Positions 28,719 to 37,340 of a stretch of 42,607 nucleotides of DNA are shown here, piece by piece. The position numbers and the translations under genes were made by a program. Numbering within the stretch: the first letter of the stretch is position 1; each line of letters begins with the position of its first letter. Below the pieces are notes generated by a model. That model saw only the letters and a program-made list of their open reading frames with translations. It did no database searches and was not told the origin of the DNA. The DNA lies in contig CAKZUP010000008.1 of assembly GCA_937922945.1 (NCBI GenBank), forward strand, positions 1 through 42,607, in the 5' to 3' direction. Origin of the DNA: an uncultured Granulosicoccaceae bacterium (lineage in GTDB: Bacteria > Pseudomonadota > Gammaproteobacteria > Granulosicoccales > Granulosicoccaceae).

Positions 28719-29761
28719 AGCGGTAAATTGCAGAGCGATGGGTCATTTCTTTTTATGTCTATATTAAAGTTAGTTAACGTAGCTAAACTGAGTGGATTGA
28801 CGATAGGAGCGGTTAAGCATGTCTCGGATTCATACTCAATGGTCGCAAGATACGAAGGCGTAACAAGGAAGCCTGGATCGGGGTCTACTGTGGTTGAATC
28901 AATAGAGATAACCAGATTTTCTTCGTTGTAAGTGTACTCATCTGTCGTTGTTGAATCGGGTTCTGCACCTGGAAAATCTCTGTCGGTGTTGACAGTACGA
29001 ATGGCTTTTCCGTTATTGTCGTAAACTGCCTCAAACTTTGTACTAAAAAATTCTGAAATAAATTCACGCGACACCATCGTACCCTCACTGTTGTATTGCA
29101 GCAGAGTGACTTCAGGCTCATCGTAACAGGAGTACTTATCTTCTATGCGGATGGGTTGATTGCTCGAATTGTAAGAGTACGTGGAACTGAAAACACCGTC
29201 TGTGGATGAAATGTTAGCTATTCTGCCATTAGCATAAGTAATGCTCAGCTCCGTCGGGTCTTGTTCTGTCTCACCGAATTCCAGTGCGGTTTCGCAATCG
29301 TCTGAATAGTAAAAATTGTTATCGCCAATAACACTGGTTAATCGACCATTGTTGTCGTAGTAGTAGAACGTTTCTTCGTTGTATATTTCATTCGCCGCGT
29401 ACAAATATTCGTAGGAAACCACACGTCCGTTCTCATAGCCGTATTTTTCGGTTTCACCATCGCTTCGAATTTCGATTAAATCATCATCGAAATAAAGGAA
29501 GGTTGTCGTATCTATGGCCCCTTCCTCGTTTTCGCTTATCCTCTGGATCATCCTTCCGTTTTCATCGTAGTTGTATCGAACCGAGCGGTCGATTGAGCCG
29601 TCTTTGTCGTAGTCAAAGCTAATGCTACTAACGCGGTGATCGAACGATGCTGGAAAAAGTGAGTCGGCATTGCCGGGTGAATTGGAGTCAGTGCTACTAC
29701 TGCTGCATGCAGTAAGAACGAGCAGTAGTGATGAGGCGGCTACAAACTTGTATTTTTTCAT
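28715..29761 (-). CDS. Lipoprotein built of YD/RHS-like repeats
   Basis: This is a 348-residue protein from the ATG at 29761, with a lipoprotein signal peptide (LVLTAC, lipidated C19, then SSSSTD). After a Ser/Asp/Asn linker it consists of eight or nine short segments of the type YxYDxNGRxxxI, for example YNYDENGRMIQRI, YYYDNNGRLTSVI, YSYNSSNQPIRIE and VYDNNGKAIRTV. These are like the YD repeats of RHS and teneurin proteins, which form beta-strand coils. The rest of an RHS protein (core, toxin domain) is missing. The protein is acidic and probably lies on the outer membrane. The function is unknown. It is followed on the same strand by nothing within the window that looks coupled. Confidence 0.75.
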   Translation of the reverse strand: MKKYKFVAASSLLLVLTACSSSSTDSNSPGNADSLFPASFDHRVSSISFDYDKDGSIDRSVRYNYDENGRMIQRISENEEGAIDTTTFLYFDDDLIEIRSDGETEKYGYENGRVVSYEYLYAANEIYNEETFYYYDNNGRLTSVIGDNNFYYSDDCETALEFGETEQDPTELSITYANGRIANISSTDGVFSSTYSYNSSNQPIRIEDKYSCYDEPEVTLLQYNSEGTMVSREFISEFFSTKFEAVYDNNGKAIRTVNTDRDFPGAEPDSTTTDEYTYNEENLVISIDSTTVDPDPGFLVTPSYLATIEYESETCLTAPIVNPLSLATLTNFNIDIKRNDPSLCNLPL

Positions 29762-29933
29762 GATTCTATCCACCAAGTTATAAAAAGCAAATCAAAAAAA
29801 AGGCGCTGAGCGAAATTATATCGCAGCAGCGCCCTTGATTAGCGTGGCATGGTGCCCATAAAAAGCCTGACCGCCTGTGCGCGGCTTGGCTTAAATACCC
29901 AGGGCTGTTGCCACTGTTTCCGCGATAAGGCTT

Positions 29934-32495
29934 CTAGTCCGGATAGACACCATTGGTGTTGTACGGCGGACGCTGATAGGCCTTGATATAGTCAATTTCG
30001 AATTCCAAAGGAAATATATCTGCGTTGACATCGGGCGTTGGTGCCCACGCACTACCGGAAACAAGGTACGTGACGATATTCATTTGCTGACGTCCCACTT
30101 GCGGGCCGGTCATGCGTTTAATTTCCTTACCATCAATGTACCAGATAACCAATTGTGGTTCCCACAGGACACCATAGGTATGAAAATCTTCATCGAACTT
30201 AGTGCCATCCGGGTTTGCATACGACATGGTTGGCGCAGAGTTGGTGCTGCCATCAATGACATTGTCGTAGTGATGCGTTTGAAAGGCTAACTCGTCACCG
30301 AATGGGTTTTCACCCAGATACTCAATGATATCAATCTCGGGCGCATGTGCAGTGTTGCCTGTGCCTGGGTATCGGTGATAGAGATAAAAGCTCGATAGGC
30401 TTCCAGCGCCACTGCCAACTTTCATGCGACTCTCTACGTAGCCGTAGGTTAAGCCGAACTTATCATGACTGGACAATGCGCCCGATAGAAACGCGCAGCG
30501 TTCTTTACCGAATGGATCAACTTCGTCACATACCGGTGGCAAGTTCTCTACAAGGTTTTCCGGTGTGGCGATTGATTCAATTTTCAGCGTATCACCGGTT
30601 AAGTTAAACGGGTTGTAGCCAAAATCCGGATTGTCTTGTGTGTTAACAAAATACTGTTGCTCACCATTAATGATGCGAGTATCACCCCAGACAAGGCTGG
30701 TGTTCCAATAGTTACTGTTTATTTCACTACCATTAAAGTCATCGCTGAATACGCTAATAAAGTCGTCAATAAAATACTCGACTCGACTTAAATCATGATC
30801 TTGCACAAACGTGTCGTCGTTATCCTTATAAAAATCGTTGTAGTAAGGAATAGGCGCGTTCTCCGCCACATGATAAATCACCTCTAATGGTTCTGAACGA
30901 GCCGACTCCATGCCGTCGTTATCAACTGCGGATACCTGGTAGGTAAATTCATCACCGGCACTCGGTGTTGTGCTGGCGCAATCGTGAACCTCTTGGAAAA
31001 AGCGTGTGTAGTTACAATCAATGAACAGCGTGCTATTCCAGAAGCGGTCAATCTCTGCCTGGTTGGCGGTGTTCGATAGGGTTTGATCTTCGCGGATGGT
31101 GTAGACCACGCCATCGCTTCGATAAATACGGTACTCAACAACTTCGCCGTCATCGTTTGATGGTGCCCAATTGATTTCAGCCCAATCGTTCGACACCAAT
31201 TCAGCGCGCAGGTTTTTCGGCTGCGTTGGTGGGCCGCCTGCAACGGCTGCTTCGGTATCAATTTCGAGCGCTGCACCGAACGGGTCTGAACTGGGCGGTG
31301 AAGCAATGGGTGCTGCGAATGGGTCGCGTAAGGTCGGTGGGTTACCTTTTACATCAGGATCTGTAACCGGCGTTGAACCTGTGTTTGATTCTGACGTGGC
31401 CAGACTATACGGTGATGTGACGCTGAAATTCCGTGCAGCATCGAATGAGGCCACCGCATAACTGACGTCTTCACCAGTGGGCGCGGTTCGATCGATAAAG
31501 CTGGTTTGGAAGAGGGTCGTCAGGTAGTTTCTGTTTCGATATAGGTTGTAGCCCTCAACACCCACATTATCTGCTCCTGCATTCCATTGAACAGCAATGC
31601 TGCCATCGGAGTTTATCTGGGCCTGAATGTTCTGAACCACGCTCGGCTTCTGCGTATCTGGCCCGGATGTGGGCGCGGGTTGCTCGCTTGGCTGTTCATT
31701 AGGCTGTTGCGGGGCGGCGGGTGCAACAGGCGTTGTTGGTGCGCTATTGCCGGCGGTGCTGACTTCTGCAGATTTAGGTGAGAAGTTACGCGGCTCATCG
31801 AAAGCCACAACGTAGTAGCTATACTCAACACCTGAGGCCAGTTGAATATCGTTGAGTCTTGGGTTGCTAACCGTTGTTAGGTAACGATCGTTGCGGTACA
31901 CGTTGTAACCTGCGACACGCTGATCATCTACAGATGCTGTCCAGGTTAACGACACGGTAGTCGGAGAGGTTCTCGATGCGTTGAGTGATGTGGGCGCCGT
32001 TGGAACTGGTCCGGTACTGTTGTTAGTGGTGGTATTTTGATTGCTGTTGCCTGTGTTGCCACTGCTCACTGTGGTTTGGACATCAAATTGCTTTTCTGCT
32101 GAACGTGCAGAAAAAAACCGGTTACCGTTATTATCGAGTGCGTCAAACGCAACGACATAAACCGAGTTCGCACGGGACGTATCAATATTGCCCGTGTAGC
32201 GCGCCTGTGGCACGGTATCGACATAGCGGTTATTGATATAAACGTTATACCCTGCAACACTGCGATCGTCTGTCGATTCGACCCATGATAAGTTCACCGT
32301 GGAGCCATTGATTGAGCCGGACGGCTGGCCTGGTTGGCTTGGCGGGTTTGCAGATGCCAGTGCTGGCAGCAAAGAGAGCATAGCTGCACTAATGGTCGCC
32401 AATGCCCACTTGGGTTGCTGAACGTGCGGCCGACTTGGCTGCCGACTGGGCTGCCGATTAAACGGACTGTGGAGCCGGTTTGCTTTAGATTTCAT
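29934..32495 (-). CDS. Secreted glycoside hydrolase family 16 enzyme with four FnIII domains
   Basis: This is an 853-residue protein from the ATG at 32495; a TTG start 18 bp upstream is less likely. A basic leader with RQPSRQPSR precedes a signal peptide ending ALASA at about residue 49. Four fibronectin type III-like domains lie at about 52-139, 165-249, 284-369 and 422-544, separated by Pro/Gln/Ser/Thr-rich linkers. The GH16 domain (about 582-842) has the signature EIDIIE, with nucleophile E720 and acid/base E725. GH16 enzymes cut beta-1,3 and beta-1,4 glucans or galactans (laminarin, agar, carrageenan). The substrate is not certain, and a marine polysaccharide is inferred. A two-component pair is encoded divergently. 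Confidence 0.9.
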   Translation of the reverse strand: MKSKANRLHSPFNRQPSRQPSRPHVQQPKWALATISAAMLSLLPALASANPPSQPGQPSGSINGSTVNLSWVESTDDRSVAGYNVYINNRYVDTVPQARYTGNIDTSRANSVYVVAFDALDNNGNRFFSARSAEKQFDVQTTVSSGNTGNSNQNTTTNNSTGPVPTAPTSLNASRTSPTTVSLTWTASVDDQRVAGYNVYRNDRYLTTVSNPRLNDIQLASGVEYSYYVVAFDEPRNFSPKSAEVSTAGNSAPTTPVAPAAPQQPNEQPSEQPAPTSGPDTQKPSVVQNIQAQINSDGSIAVQWNAGADNVGVEGYNLYRNRNYLTTLFQTSFIDRTAPTGEDVSYAVASFDAARNFSVTSPYSLATSESNTGSTPVTDPDVKGNPPTLRDPFAAPIASPPSSDPFGAALEIDTEAAVAGGPPTQPKNLRAELVSNDWAEINWAPSNDDGEVVEYRIYRSDGVVYTIREDQTLSNTANQAEIDRFWNSTLFIDCNYTRFFQEVHDCASTTPSAGDEFTYQVSAVDNDGMESARSEPLEVIYHVAENAPIPYYNDFYKDNDDTFVQDHDLSRVEYFIDDFISVFSDDFNGSEINSNYWNTSLVWGDTRIINGEQQYFVNTQDNPDFGYNPFNLTGDTLKIESIATPENLVENLPPVCDEVDPFGKERCAFLSGALSSHDKFGLTYGYVESRMKVGSGAGSLSSFYLYHRYPGTGNTAHAPEIDIIEYLGENPFGDELAFQTHHYDNVIDGSTNSAPTMSYANPDGTKFDEDFHTYGVLWEPQLVIWYIDGKEIKRMTGPQVGRQQMNIVTYLVSGSAWAPTPDVNADIFPLEFEIDYIKAYQRPPYNTNGVYPD
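32437..32460. repeat. In-frame 12-bp repeats in the GH16 leader
   Basis: Two copies of GGCTGCCGA(C/T)T(G/A) start at 32437 and 32449, with a partial diverged copy before them. They encode the Arg-Gln-Pro-Ser repeat in the protein's leader. Confidence 0.7.
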
Positions 32496-32783
32496 AGGTT
32501 TTCGGTTGAGCAAGGATTTAAAGGGTGACCCTATCAGAGGTCGGGATTAAGATGCTCGGTAGAAATACCAGAATTACACTTTCCTTGCTGCTTAGCGTGT
32601 CGGAATTCACAACAAGACACAGAATATACAGTTTGGTAAATTTTCGGCAATCTTGCCGCAAACGCTGAGGCCGATACTGTGCGGACTGGAAACATCCAGA
32701 CGAGCAGTTAAACACCGATTTTTATCGTTGCTGCAGTCGATGCGATGACGCGCTCCGAACACTAACGATTGGAAAGATAATTC

Positions 32784-33461
32784 ATGCACATTTTACTGGT
32801 AGAAGACGACAAATCCACAGCGGAGTACGCAGCAAATGGCCTGACTCAGGCGGGACATGTGGTCGATGTGCTGGAGAATGGGAAGGAAGCGCTCATCCAG
32901 TGTATGCAAACCGATTACAACGTACTGGTCGTCGACAGAATGATGCCGGGAATGGATGGCTTGTCTTTAGTTAAAACCATCCGCGCCTCTGGCGATCAGA
33001 CACCGGTGCTGTTTTTAACAGCGATGTCTGGTGTAGACGATCGAGTCGAAGGGCTGGAAGCCGGCGGAGATGATTATCTTTCCAAACCGTTCGCGTTCTC
33101 CGAATTGCTCGCAAGGGTCAACGCGCTTGGTCGACGACCCGCAGAATCGAAAGAGCAGACATCAATGCAGGTGGCCGATTTAAAAATCGATTTGCTCAAA
33201 CGTACTGTCCAGCGAGGCGATACTGAAATTGAATTGCAGCCGCGTGAGTTCGTATTGCTTGAAGTGCTTATGCGTAACGAGGGGCGTGTGGTTAGCCGTA
33301 CCATGTTGCTAGAGCAGGTTTGGGATTTTCATTTCGACCCGAAAACCAGCGTGGTCGAAACTCACATTAGTCGCCTGCGCAGCAAGATAGATAAGCCCTT
33401 CGAAGTATCGTTGCTGCATACTATCCGGAACATTGGTTACAGCCTGCACGCACCGCGGTAA
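32784..33461 (+). CDS. OmpR-family response regulator
   Basis: This 225-residue protein has a receiver domain with E7-D8-D9, phosphoacceptor D51 in LVVDRMMPGMDG, and the lysine in DDYLSKPF. A winged-helix domain follows with LQPREFVLLEVLMRNEGRVV and the ending IRNIGYSLH. It is paired with the kinase 108 bp downstream. It is divergent from the GH16 gene with about 290 bp between the starts, so it may control the polysaccharide enzyme. No obvious direct repeats were found in that interval. Confidence 0.92.
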   Translation: MHILLVEDDKSTAEYAANGLTQAGHVVDVLENGKEALIQCMQTDYNVLVVDRMMPGMDGLSLVKTIRASGDQTPVLFLTAMSGVDDRVEGLEAGGDDYLSKPFAFSELLARVNALGRRPAESKEQTSMQVADLKIDLLKRTVQRGDTEIELQPREFVLLEVLMRNEGRVVSRTMLLEQVWDFHFDPKTSVVETHISRLRSKIDKPFEVSLLHTIRNIGYSLHAPR

Positions 33462-33569
33462 TCATTGTGCTGGCACCCCATTCTTATGCAGGGCTTGTTG
33501 CAAAATTTTCGCGGCAGGTTGGCTGCAGATCTGTTCTGATCGATAGATCAGCCATAGGGATGCAATAGC

Positions 33570-34964
33570 GTGCCTACGCTTAAGTTCAAAATTCTTAATA
33601 GTATGCCGTTTCGCCTCGCGTTGGCGTTCGCAGCATTGTATTTTTTATGCATGTCTGTGGGGGCTGTCTATTACTACAAGACAGTTCAGGATTTCATTAT
33701 CGGTTCCATCGATGAATCTCTTATTGCCAAACAGATTACTGCTCTGAAAATATACGAAGAGTTCGACCTTGATGGCTTGATCGGCCTTGGCGAGATCCAA
33801 GCTGCAAGTAATCCTATGCAAGATCCAACCGGGTACTATCTGGCCAGTCCGACCGGTAAACGCTTAATGGGAAATATCCCAAGCGTATCGGAACAGCCGG
33901 GGTGGCTAACGGTAGTAGGTAGTGATCTGGAGCTGGGCGTTGATGAAAACTATCGATTCTTAACGTTTGAGGTTGGCGATCATCTGCTGTCGTTAGGGCG
34001 GAGCGTTCGTGAAGCAGACGATTTGCGCCGACATTTACTGGGAACGTTTCTCACAGCGTTTCTTGGTGCAACTGTGTTAGCGCTCATTGGCAGCGCGATT
34101 TTGGCCAGTCGATCTCATTCCAGGGTGCGATCGATTGTCAGCTCTATGGACAGAGTTGCAAGTGGTAATTTGAATGCGCGATTACCCATTAGCCCCAAGG
34201 GTGACGATATAGATAGCCTGTCGTCGAACATGAACGATGCGTTGGCGTTATTACAACAGCAAATCAGTGGTATGAAGCAGGTCAGTGCTGATATCGCGCA
34301 CGATTTAAAAACGCCGTTGAACCGATTGAACATCAAAATCGAAGAGGCTGCCCGTTGTGTGGAAAACGGTGAACACGCTGGGGAAAAACTGGAACAGGCG
34401 ATTGAAGAAGCGGCCAATATTAATGGCACTTTCGAGGCGTTGTTGCGTATCTCGCAAATTGAAGCAGGCGCTCGCAAGGCCAATTTTATTGCCATGGATT
34501 TGTTGCCGACTTTGCAAACGGCATACGAGGTGTACGAGGCTGTAGCGGAGGAAAATAACCAGACCATTCAGCTCGATTTACACAAAAGCGTTGAGGAGAA
34601 CGCAGGTTTGCACTTGCTTGGTGATAAAGACTTGCTTTTACAATTAACGGTTAACCTTATCGAAAACGCTATACGGCATTGCCCTGACGGGACAAACATC
34701 GTGCTAAGTGCTGGTGTGGAGGAGAGCCGGGTTTGGATGCGGGTGTGTGACAATGGCCCCGGTATTCCAGAGCAGGATCGCGACAAGGTATTTCGGCGCC
34801 TGTTCAGGCTAGAGTCCAGCCGTACCACCAAAGGCTCAGGTCTTGGCTTGAGTCTGGTTAAGGCTGTGGCCGATTTACACTGTGCAACGATAAAGCTCAG
34901 CGACAATGAGCCAGGGTTGTGTGTGCAGATTAGCTTTGATCTTGATTGCCCTGTGGATTTCTAG
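33570..34964 (+). CDS. Sensor histidine kinase
   Basis: This is a 464-residue kinase. The GTG start is supported by AGGGA about 9 bp upstream. Membrane helix 1 is at about 13-35, the periplasmic region spans about 36-156, and helix 2 is at about 157-179. A HAMP domain (about 180-235) follows, then the H box DIAHDLKTPL with H244. N box NLIENAIRHCPDG, G1 CDNGPGIP and G2 KGSGLGLSLV are intact. The domain plan is the standard HAMP-HisKA-HATPase type. The signal is unknown. Confidence 0.92.
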   Translation: MPTLKFKILNSMPFRLALAFAALYFLCMSVGAVYYYKTVQDFIIGSIDESLIAKQITALKIYEEFDLDGLIGLGEIQAASNPMQDPTGYYLASPTGKRLMGNIPSVSEQPGWLTVVGSDLELGVDENYRFLTFEVGDHLLSLGRSVREADDLRRHLLGTFLTAFLGATVLALIGSAILASRSHSRVRSIVSSMDRVASGNLNARLPISPKGDDIDSLSSNMNDALALLQQQISGMKQVSADIAHDLKTPLNRLNIKIEEAARCVENGEHAGEKLEQAIEEAANINGTFEALLRISQIEAGARKANFIAMDLLPTLQTAYEVYEAVAEENNQTIQLDLHKSVEENAGLHLLGDKDLLLQLTVNLIENAIRHCPDGTNIVLSAGVEESRVWMRVCDNGPGIPEQDRDKVFRRLFRLESSRTTKGSGLGLSLVKAVADLHCATIKLSDNEPGLCVQISFDLDCPVDF

Positions 34965-35018
34965 ACGCGTGTTTGCCGTTTAATCGGTTATTGGCAACAA
35001 TCATCATTTACCGTCGAT

Positions 35019-36155
35019 CTATCTATAGTGACTCATTAGGTGCTGCTCTAATACAGCCAGTCCCTCATCCAGGCCGTCGCGTCCCAGGCCAATGCGAAAG
35101 CGTTGTTTTGGTGTTTCACCTAACGCTGATGCGTAAATACTGCTGGGCAATAACAGCACGCCACTTTTTTCAACAAGATTTTGCGTGAAAGCCTCTACAC
35201 CATCAGCGCCTCTGTATAGCGGAAACGCCATGCAAGAGCCATCGGGTTCGTACCATTCAAACAGGTTTGGAAAGCGCGCGAACAGCGCCTGCCATTTCGG
35301 CAAATTTTTCTCGACGATGTCGCAGGTTCGTTGCAGTAACTTGTCGCGGTTTTTCAGCGCAATAATGGCCAGTCGTTCACTGGGTGCTGAATTGCAAATG
35401 GATAAGTAATGCTTCATGCGTTCCATCTTTTGGAGTACGTCTTTGTCTTGACATGCAATCCATCCAATCCGCAAGCCGGGCAGGCCGTAGGCTTTTGAGG
35501 TCACGTTCAGTGAGAGTCCGCGTTCGTATACATCGGCTATCTGAGGTAAATGAACGGAACGGGCATGACCTAAACCGTGAAAGATCTCATCATGCAGAAT
35601 ATAAATGCCGTGTTGCCGACACAGCTCGATTAGCGAGTGGTATTGATCAATCGGTAAAATGGTACCGGTGGGATTATGTGGAAAATTGATTGTAATGAGC
35701 TTGGTATTGGGTCTTATCGCATCGGCCACCTGATCTAAATCCAGTGACCACTGCTGTTCTGCGTTGAGTGCTACCGCTGATACGTCGCCTATCGCCGCTG
35801 GCAACGATTCGTGTGATTGATAATTTGGTGTCACAACGATCGCGTGGCTGTGCCTGTCAAGCAATACTGCGTTGGCCGCATAGATACCTTCACTGGCGCC
35901 ACAAAAACACAGAATATCCGCTGCTTCACGAGTATCGTAAGTGCCGGCTATAGCTTCTCGTAAATCGGGAGCACCGTAAGTTTCTGTATAACCCAACCAC
36001 AGATTTTCGAACGCATCCTTGTCTTCAGGCGTTGCAAGCGTGAGCAGCTCTTGCATACTCATACTTTGTGCATCCGATGCCGTCAAGTGATAGCGCGCCT
36101 TGAATTCCCATTTGGAAAAATGCGTTTCCAGTTTGAATTCGGGTAATGGTTGCAT
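35019..36155 (-). CDS. PLP-dependent aminotransferase class I/II
   Basis: This is a 378-residue protein from the ATG at 36155. The frame is open to 36215, but that part would lie in the rpoH terminator stem, so the shorter start is better. It begins MQPLPEFKLETHFSKWEFKA. Visible features are FCGASEGIYAANAVLL, INFPHNPTGT (the NPTG motif), LHDEIFHGLG, and the PLP lysine in VTSKAYGLPGLRIGW. It is a fold-type I aminotransferase. Its substrate is unknown and no pathway genes are adjacent. It converges with the histidine kinase gene. Confidence 0.88.
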   Translation of the reverse strand: MQPLPEFKLETHFSKWEFKARYHLTASDAQSMSMQELLTLATPEDKDAFENLWLGYTETYGAPDLREAIAGTYDTREAADILCFCGASEGIYAANAVLLDRHSHAIVVTPNYQSHESLPAAIGDVSAVALNAEQQWSLDLDQVADAIRPNTKLITINFPHNPTGTILPIDQYHSLIELCRQHGIYILHDEIFHGLGHARSVHLPQIADVYERGLSLNVTSKAYGLPGLRIGWIACQDKDVLQKMERMKHYLSICNSAPSERLAIIALKNRDKLLQRTCDIVEKNLPKWQALFARFPNLFEWYEPDGSCMAFPLYRGADGVEAFTQNLVEKSGVLLLPSSIYASALGETPKQRFRIGLGRDGLDEGLAVLEQHLMSHYR

Positions 36156-36203
36156 AGCGCGCTCCGCGAGGACTGCTTGTTGTGGATCGAGGTGCGATTG
36201 TGT

Positions 36204-36234
36204 CACACAAAACAAAGCCGCCCGAAGGCGGCTT
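36204..36234 (-). terminator. Rho-independent terminator after rpoH
   Basis: The stem AAGCCGCC/GGCGGCTT (36215-36222 with 36227-36234) has a 4-base loop. Read on the minus strand it is followed by TTTGTTTTGTG, a T-rich tail, so it ends the rpoH transcript. It also argues that the aminotransferase gene has its own promoter. Confidence 0.85.
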
Positions 36235-36297
36235 CATTGGGTATCGCTTGTTGGTAGCGCGTGGCTTAGTAACTAAAGCTTAAGCGTCCCGCTACTG

Positions 36298-37179
36298 TCA
36301 GGCAGCGAGCATGTGCGATTTCAACTTCTTCATCGCAGCTTTCTCAATCTGCCTGATGCGCTCGGCTGATACTTCAAACTCATCTGCAAGCTCGTGCAGT
36401 GTCGACTTTTCGTCTGCTAACCACCGTCGTTCTAAAATGGTACGGCTACGATCGTCAAGCGTTTCCATGCTTGCTGCCAACCCGGCCAAAGCCTGATTGT
36501 CGTTATCCGAGCGTTCAACTACAGCGGATGGGTCCATGTCGTCGAGATGCAACACATCAGCCGGCGATAGCGTGCGTTCCTCGTTGCTTCCAATCGGCGC
36601 ATCAAATGCGCTGTCGTGGCCATGCATTCGAGATTCCATTTCCATCACCACTGATGGCTCGACACCGAGATCCTTCGCTACTGCTTGCACTTCGTCGTGG
36701 CTGAGCCAGTTAAGTTGCTTCTTGGCACTGCGCAATTTAAAGAACAATTTGCGTTGCGATTTTGTGGTCGCTACTTTTACGATGCGCCAGTTGCGAATCA
36801 CGTATTCGTGAATTTCGGCTCGAATCCAATGGACAGCGAACGAGATAAGACGAACGTTCTTGTCCGGGTCGAATCGTTTAACTGCTTTCATCAGTCCGAT
36901 ATTGCCTTCCTGCACCAAATCGGCCAGCGGTAATCCGTAGCCTTTATAGGTTCGCGCAATGTGGACGACAAATCGTAGTTGCGACATAACCAATGCGCGA
37001 GCTGCATCAAGATCTTCATTTTCGCGAAGTTCGCGCGCCAGCTTTTGTTCCTCTTCAGCACTCAACAGAGTGATGTTGGAAATCTTTGACAAATAGCCGT
37101 TCAGATCGTCTGCGACGATTGGCAGTGCCATAGCACTTTGGTTGTTCGCTACTTGGTTGGTTGTAATGGCGTTACTCAT
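36298..37179 (-). CDS. rpoH: RNA polymerase heat-shock sigma factor sigma-32
   Basis: This is a 293-residue protein from the ATG at 37179, with GGGAG 10 bp upstream. A longer frame to 37224 would begin inside the CIRCE element and is rejected. Region 1.2 (LNGYLSKISNITLLSAEEE) is at the N terminus. Region 2 contains LVQEGNIGLMKAVKRFDP and RLISFAVHWIRAEIHEYVI. Region 4 near the C terminus contains the DNA-binding EFEVSAERIRQIEKAAMKKL. RpoH directs polymerase to chaperone and protease promoters. It follows ftsX as in many gammaproteobacteria but has its own control region (37180-37340). Confidence 0.97.
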   Translation of the reverse strand: MSNAITTNQVANNQSAMALPIVADDLNGYLSKISNITLLSAEEEQKLARELRENEDLDAARALVMSQLRFVVHIARTYKGYGLPLADLVQEGNIGLMKAVKRFDPDKNVRLISFAVHWIRAEIHEYVIRNWRIVKVATTKSQRKLFFKLRSAKKQLNWLSHDEVQAVAKDLGVEPSVVMEMESRMHGHDSAFDAPIGSNEERTLSPADVLHLDDMDPSAVVERSDNDNQALAGLAASMETLDDRSRTILERRWLADEKSTLHELADEFEVSAERIRQIEKAAMKKLKSHMLAA

Positions 37180-37217
37180 AATCGTTGTACTCCCGCCTCT
37201 GTTCCGTTGGGTCAATT

Positions 37218-37244
37218 TTAGCACTCACTGACCTAGAGTGCTAA
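37218..37244. promoter_or_regulatory. Perfect CIRCE operator (HrcA binding site)
   Basis: TTAGCACTC (37218-37226), a 9-base spacer, and GAGTGCTAA (37236-37244) match the CIRCE consensus in every arm position. CIRCE is bound by the heat-shock repressor HrcA. It begins 38 bp upstream of the rpoH ATG and overlaps the predicted -10 element. No hrcA gene is in the window. Confidence 0.93.
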
Positions 37245-37260
37245 TAATCGGCCAAGTTCC
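37233..37260 (-). promoter_or_regulatory. Candidate sigma-E type promoter of rpoH
   Basis: On the minus strand GGAACTT (plus 37254-37260) equals the sigma-E -35 consensus. It is followed by 16 bases and TCTAG (37233-37237), close to the -10 consensus TCTGA. The E. coli rpoH P3 promoter is also sigma-E dependent, with a similar -35 and spacing. The -10 lies inside CIRCE. Confidence 0.55.
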
Positions 37261-37284
37261 CGATAAATTTAACATTTTCGAGGC

Positions 37285-37301
37285 CTTGAAACAGTTTCAA
37301 G
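37285..37301. promoter_or_regulatory. Perfect 17-bp palindrome upstream of rpoH
   Basis: CTTGAAACAGTTTCAAG has two 8-base arms around a central base. It lies 24 bp upstream of the predicted -35. It has no T-tract, so it is more likely an operator than a terminator of ftsX. The regulator is unknown. An AT-rich block (37305-37330) lies beyond it. Confidence 0.6.
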
Positions 37302-37340
37302 AGCGATTTAAATTTAATATAATCAAATAGTTACGATGAT

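Noticed and set aside
37180..37224. Longer rpoH start at 37224
   Set aside because: It would start inside the CIRCE element, lacks a ribosome-binding site, and adds residues not found in sigma-32.
37285..37301. Palindrome considered as a sigma-32 promoter
   Set aside because: CTTGAAA is present, but no CCCCAT-like -10 is found at the right distance on either strand.
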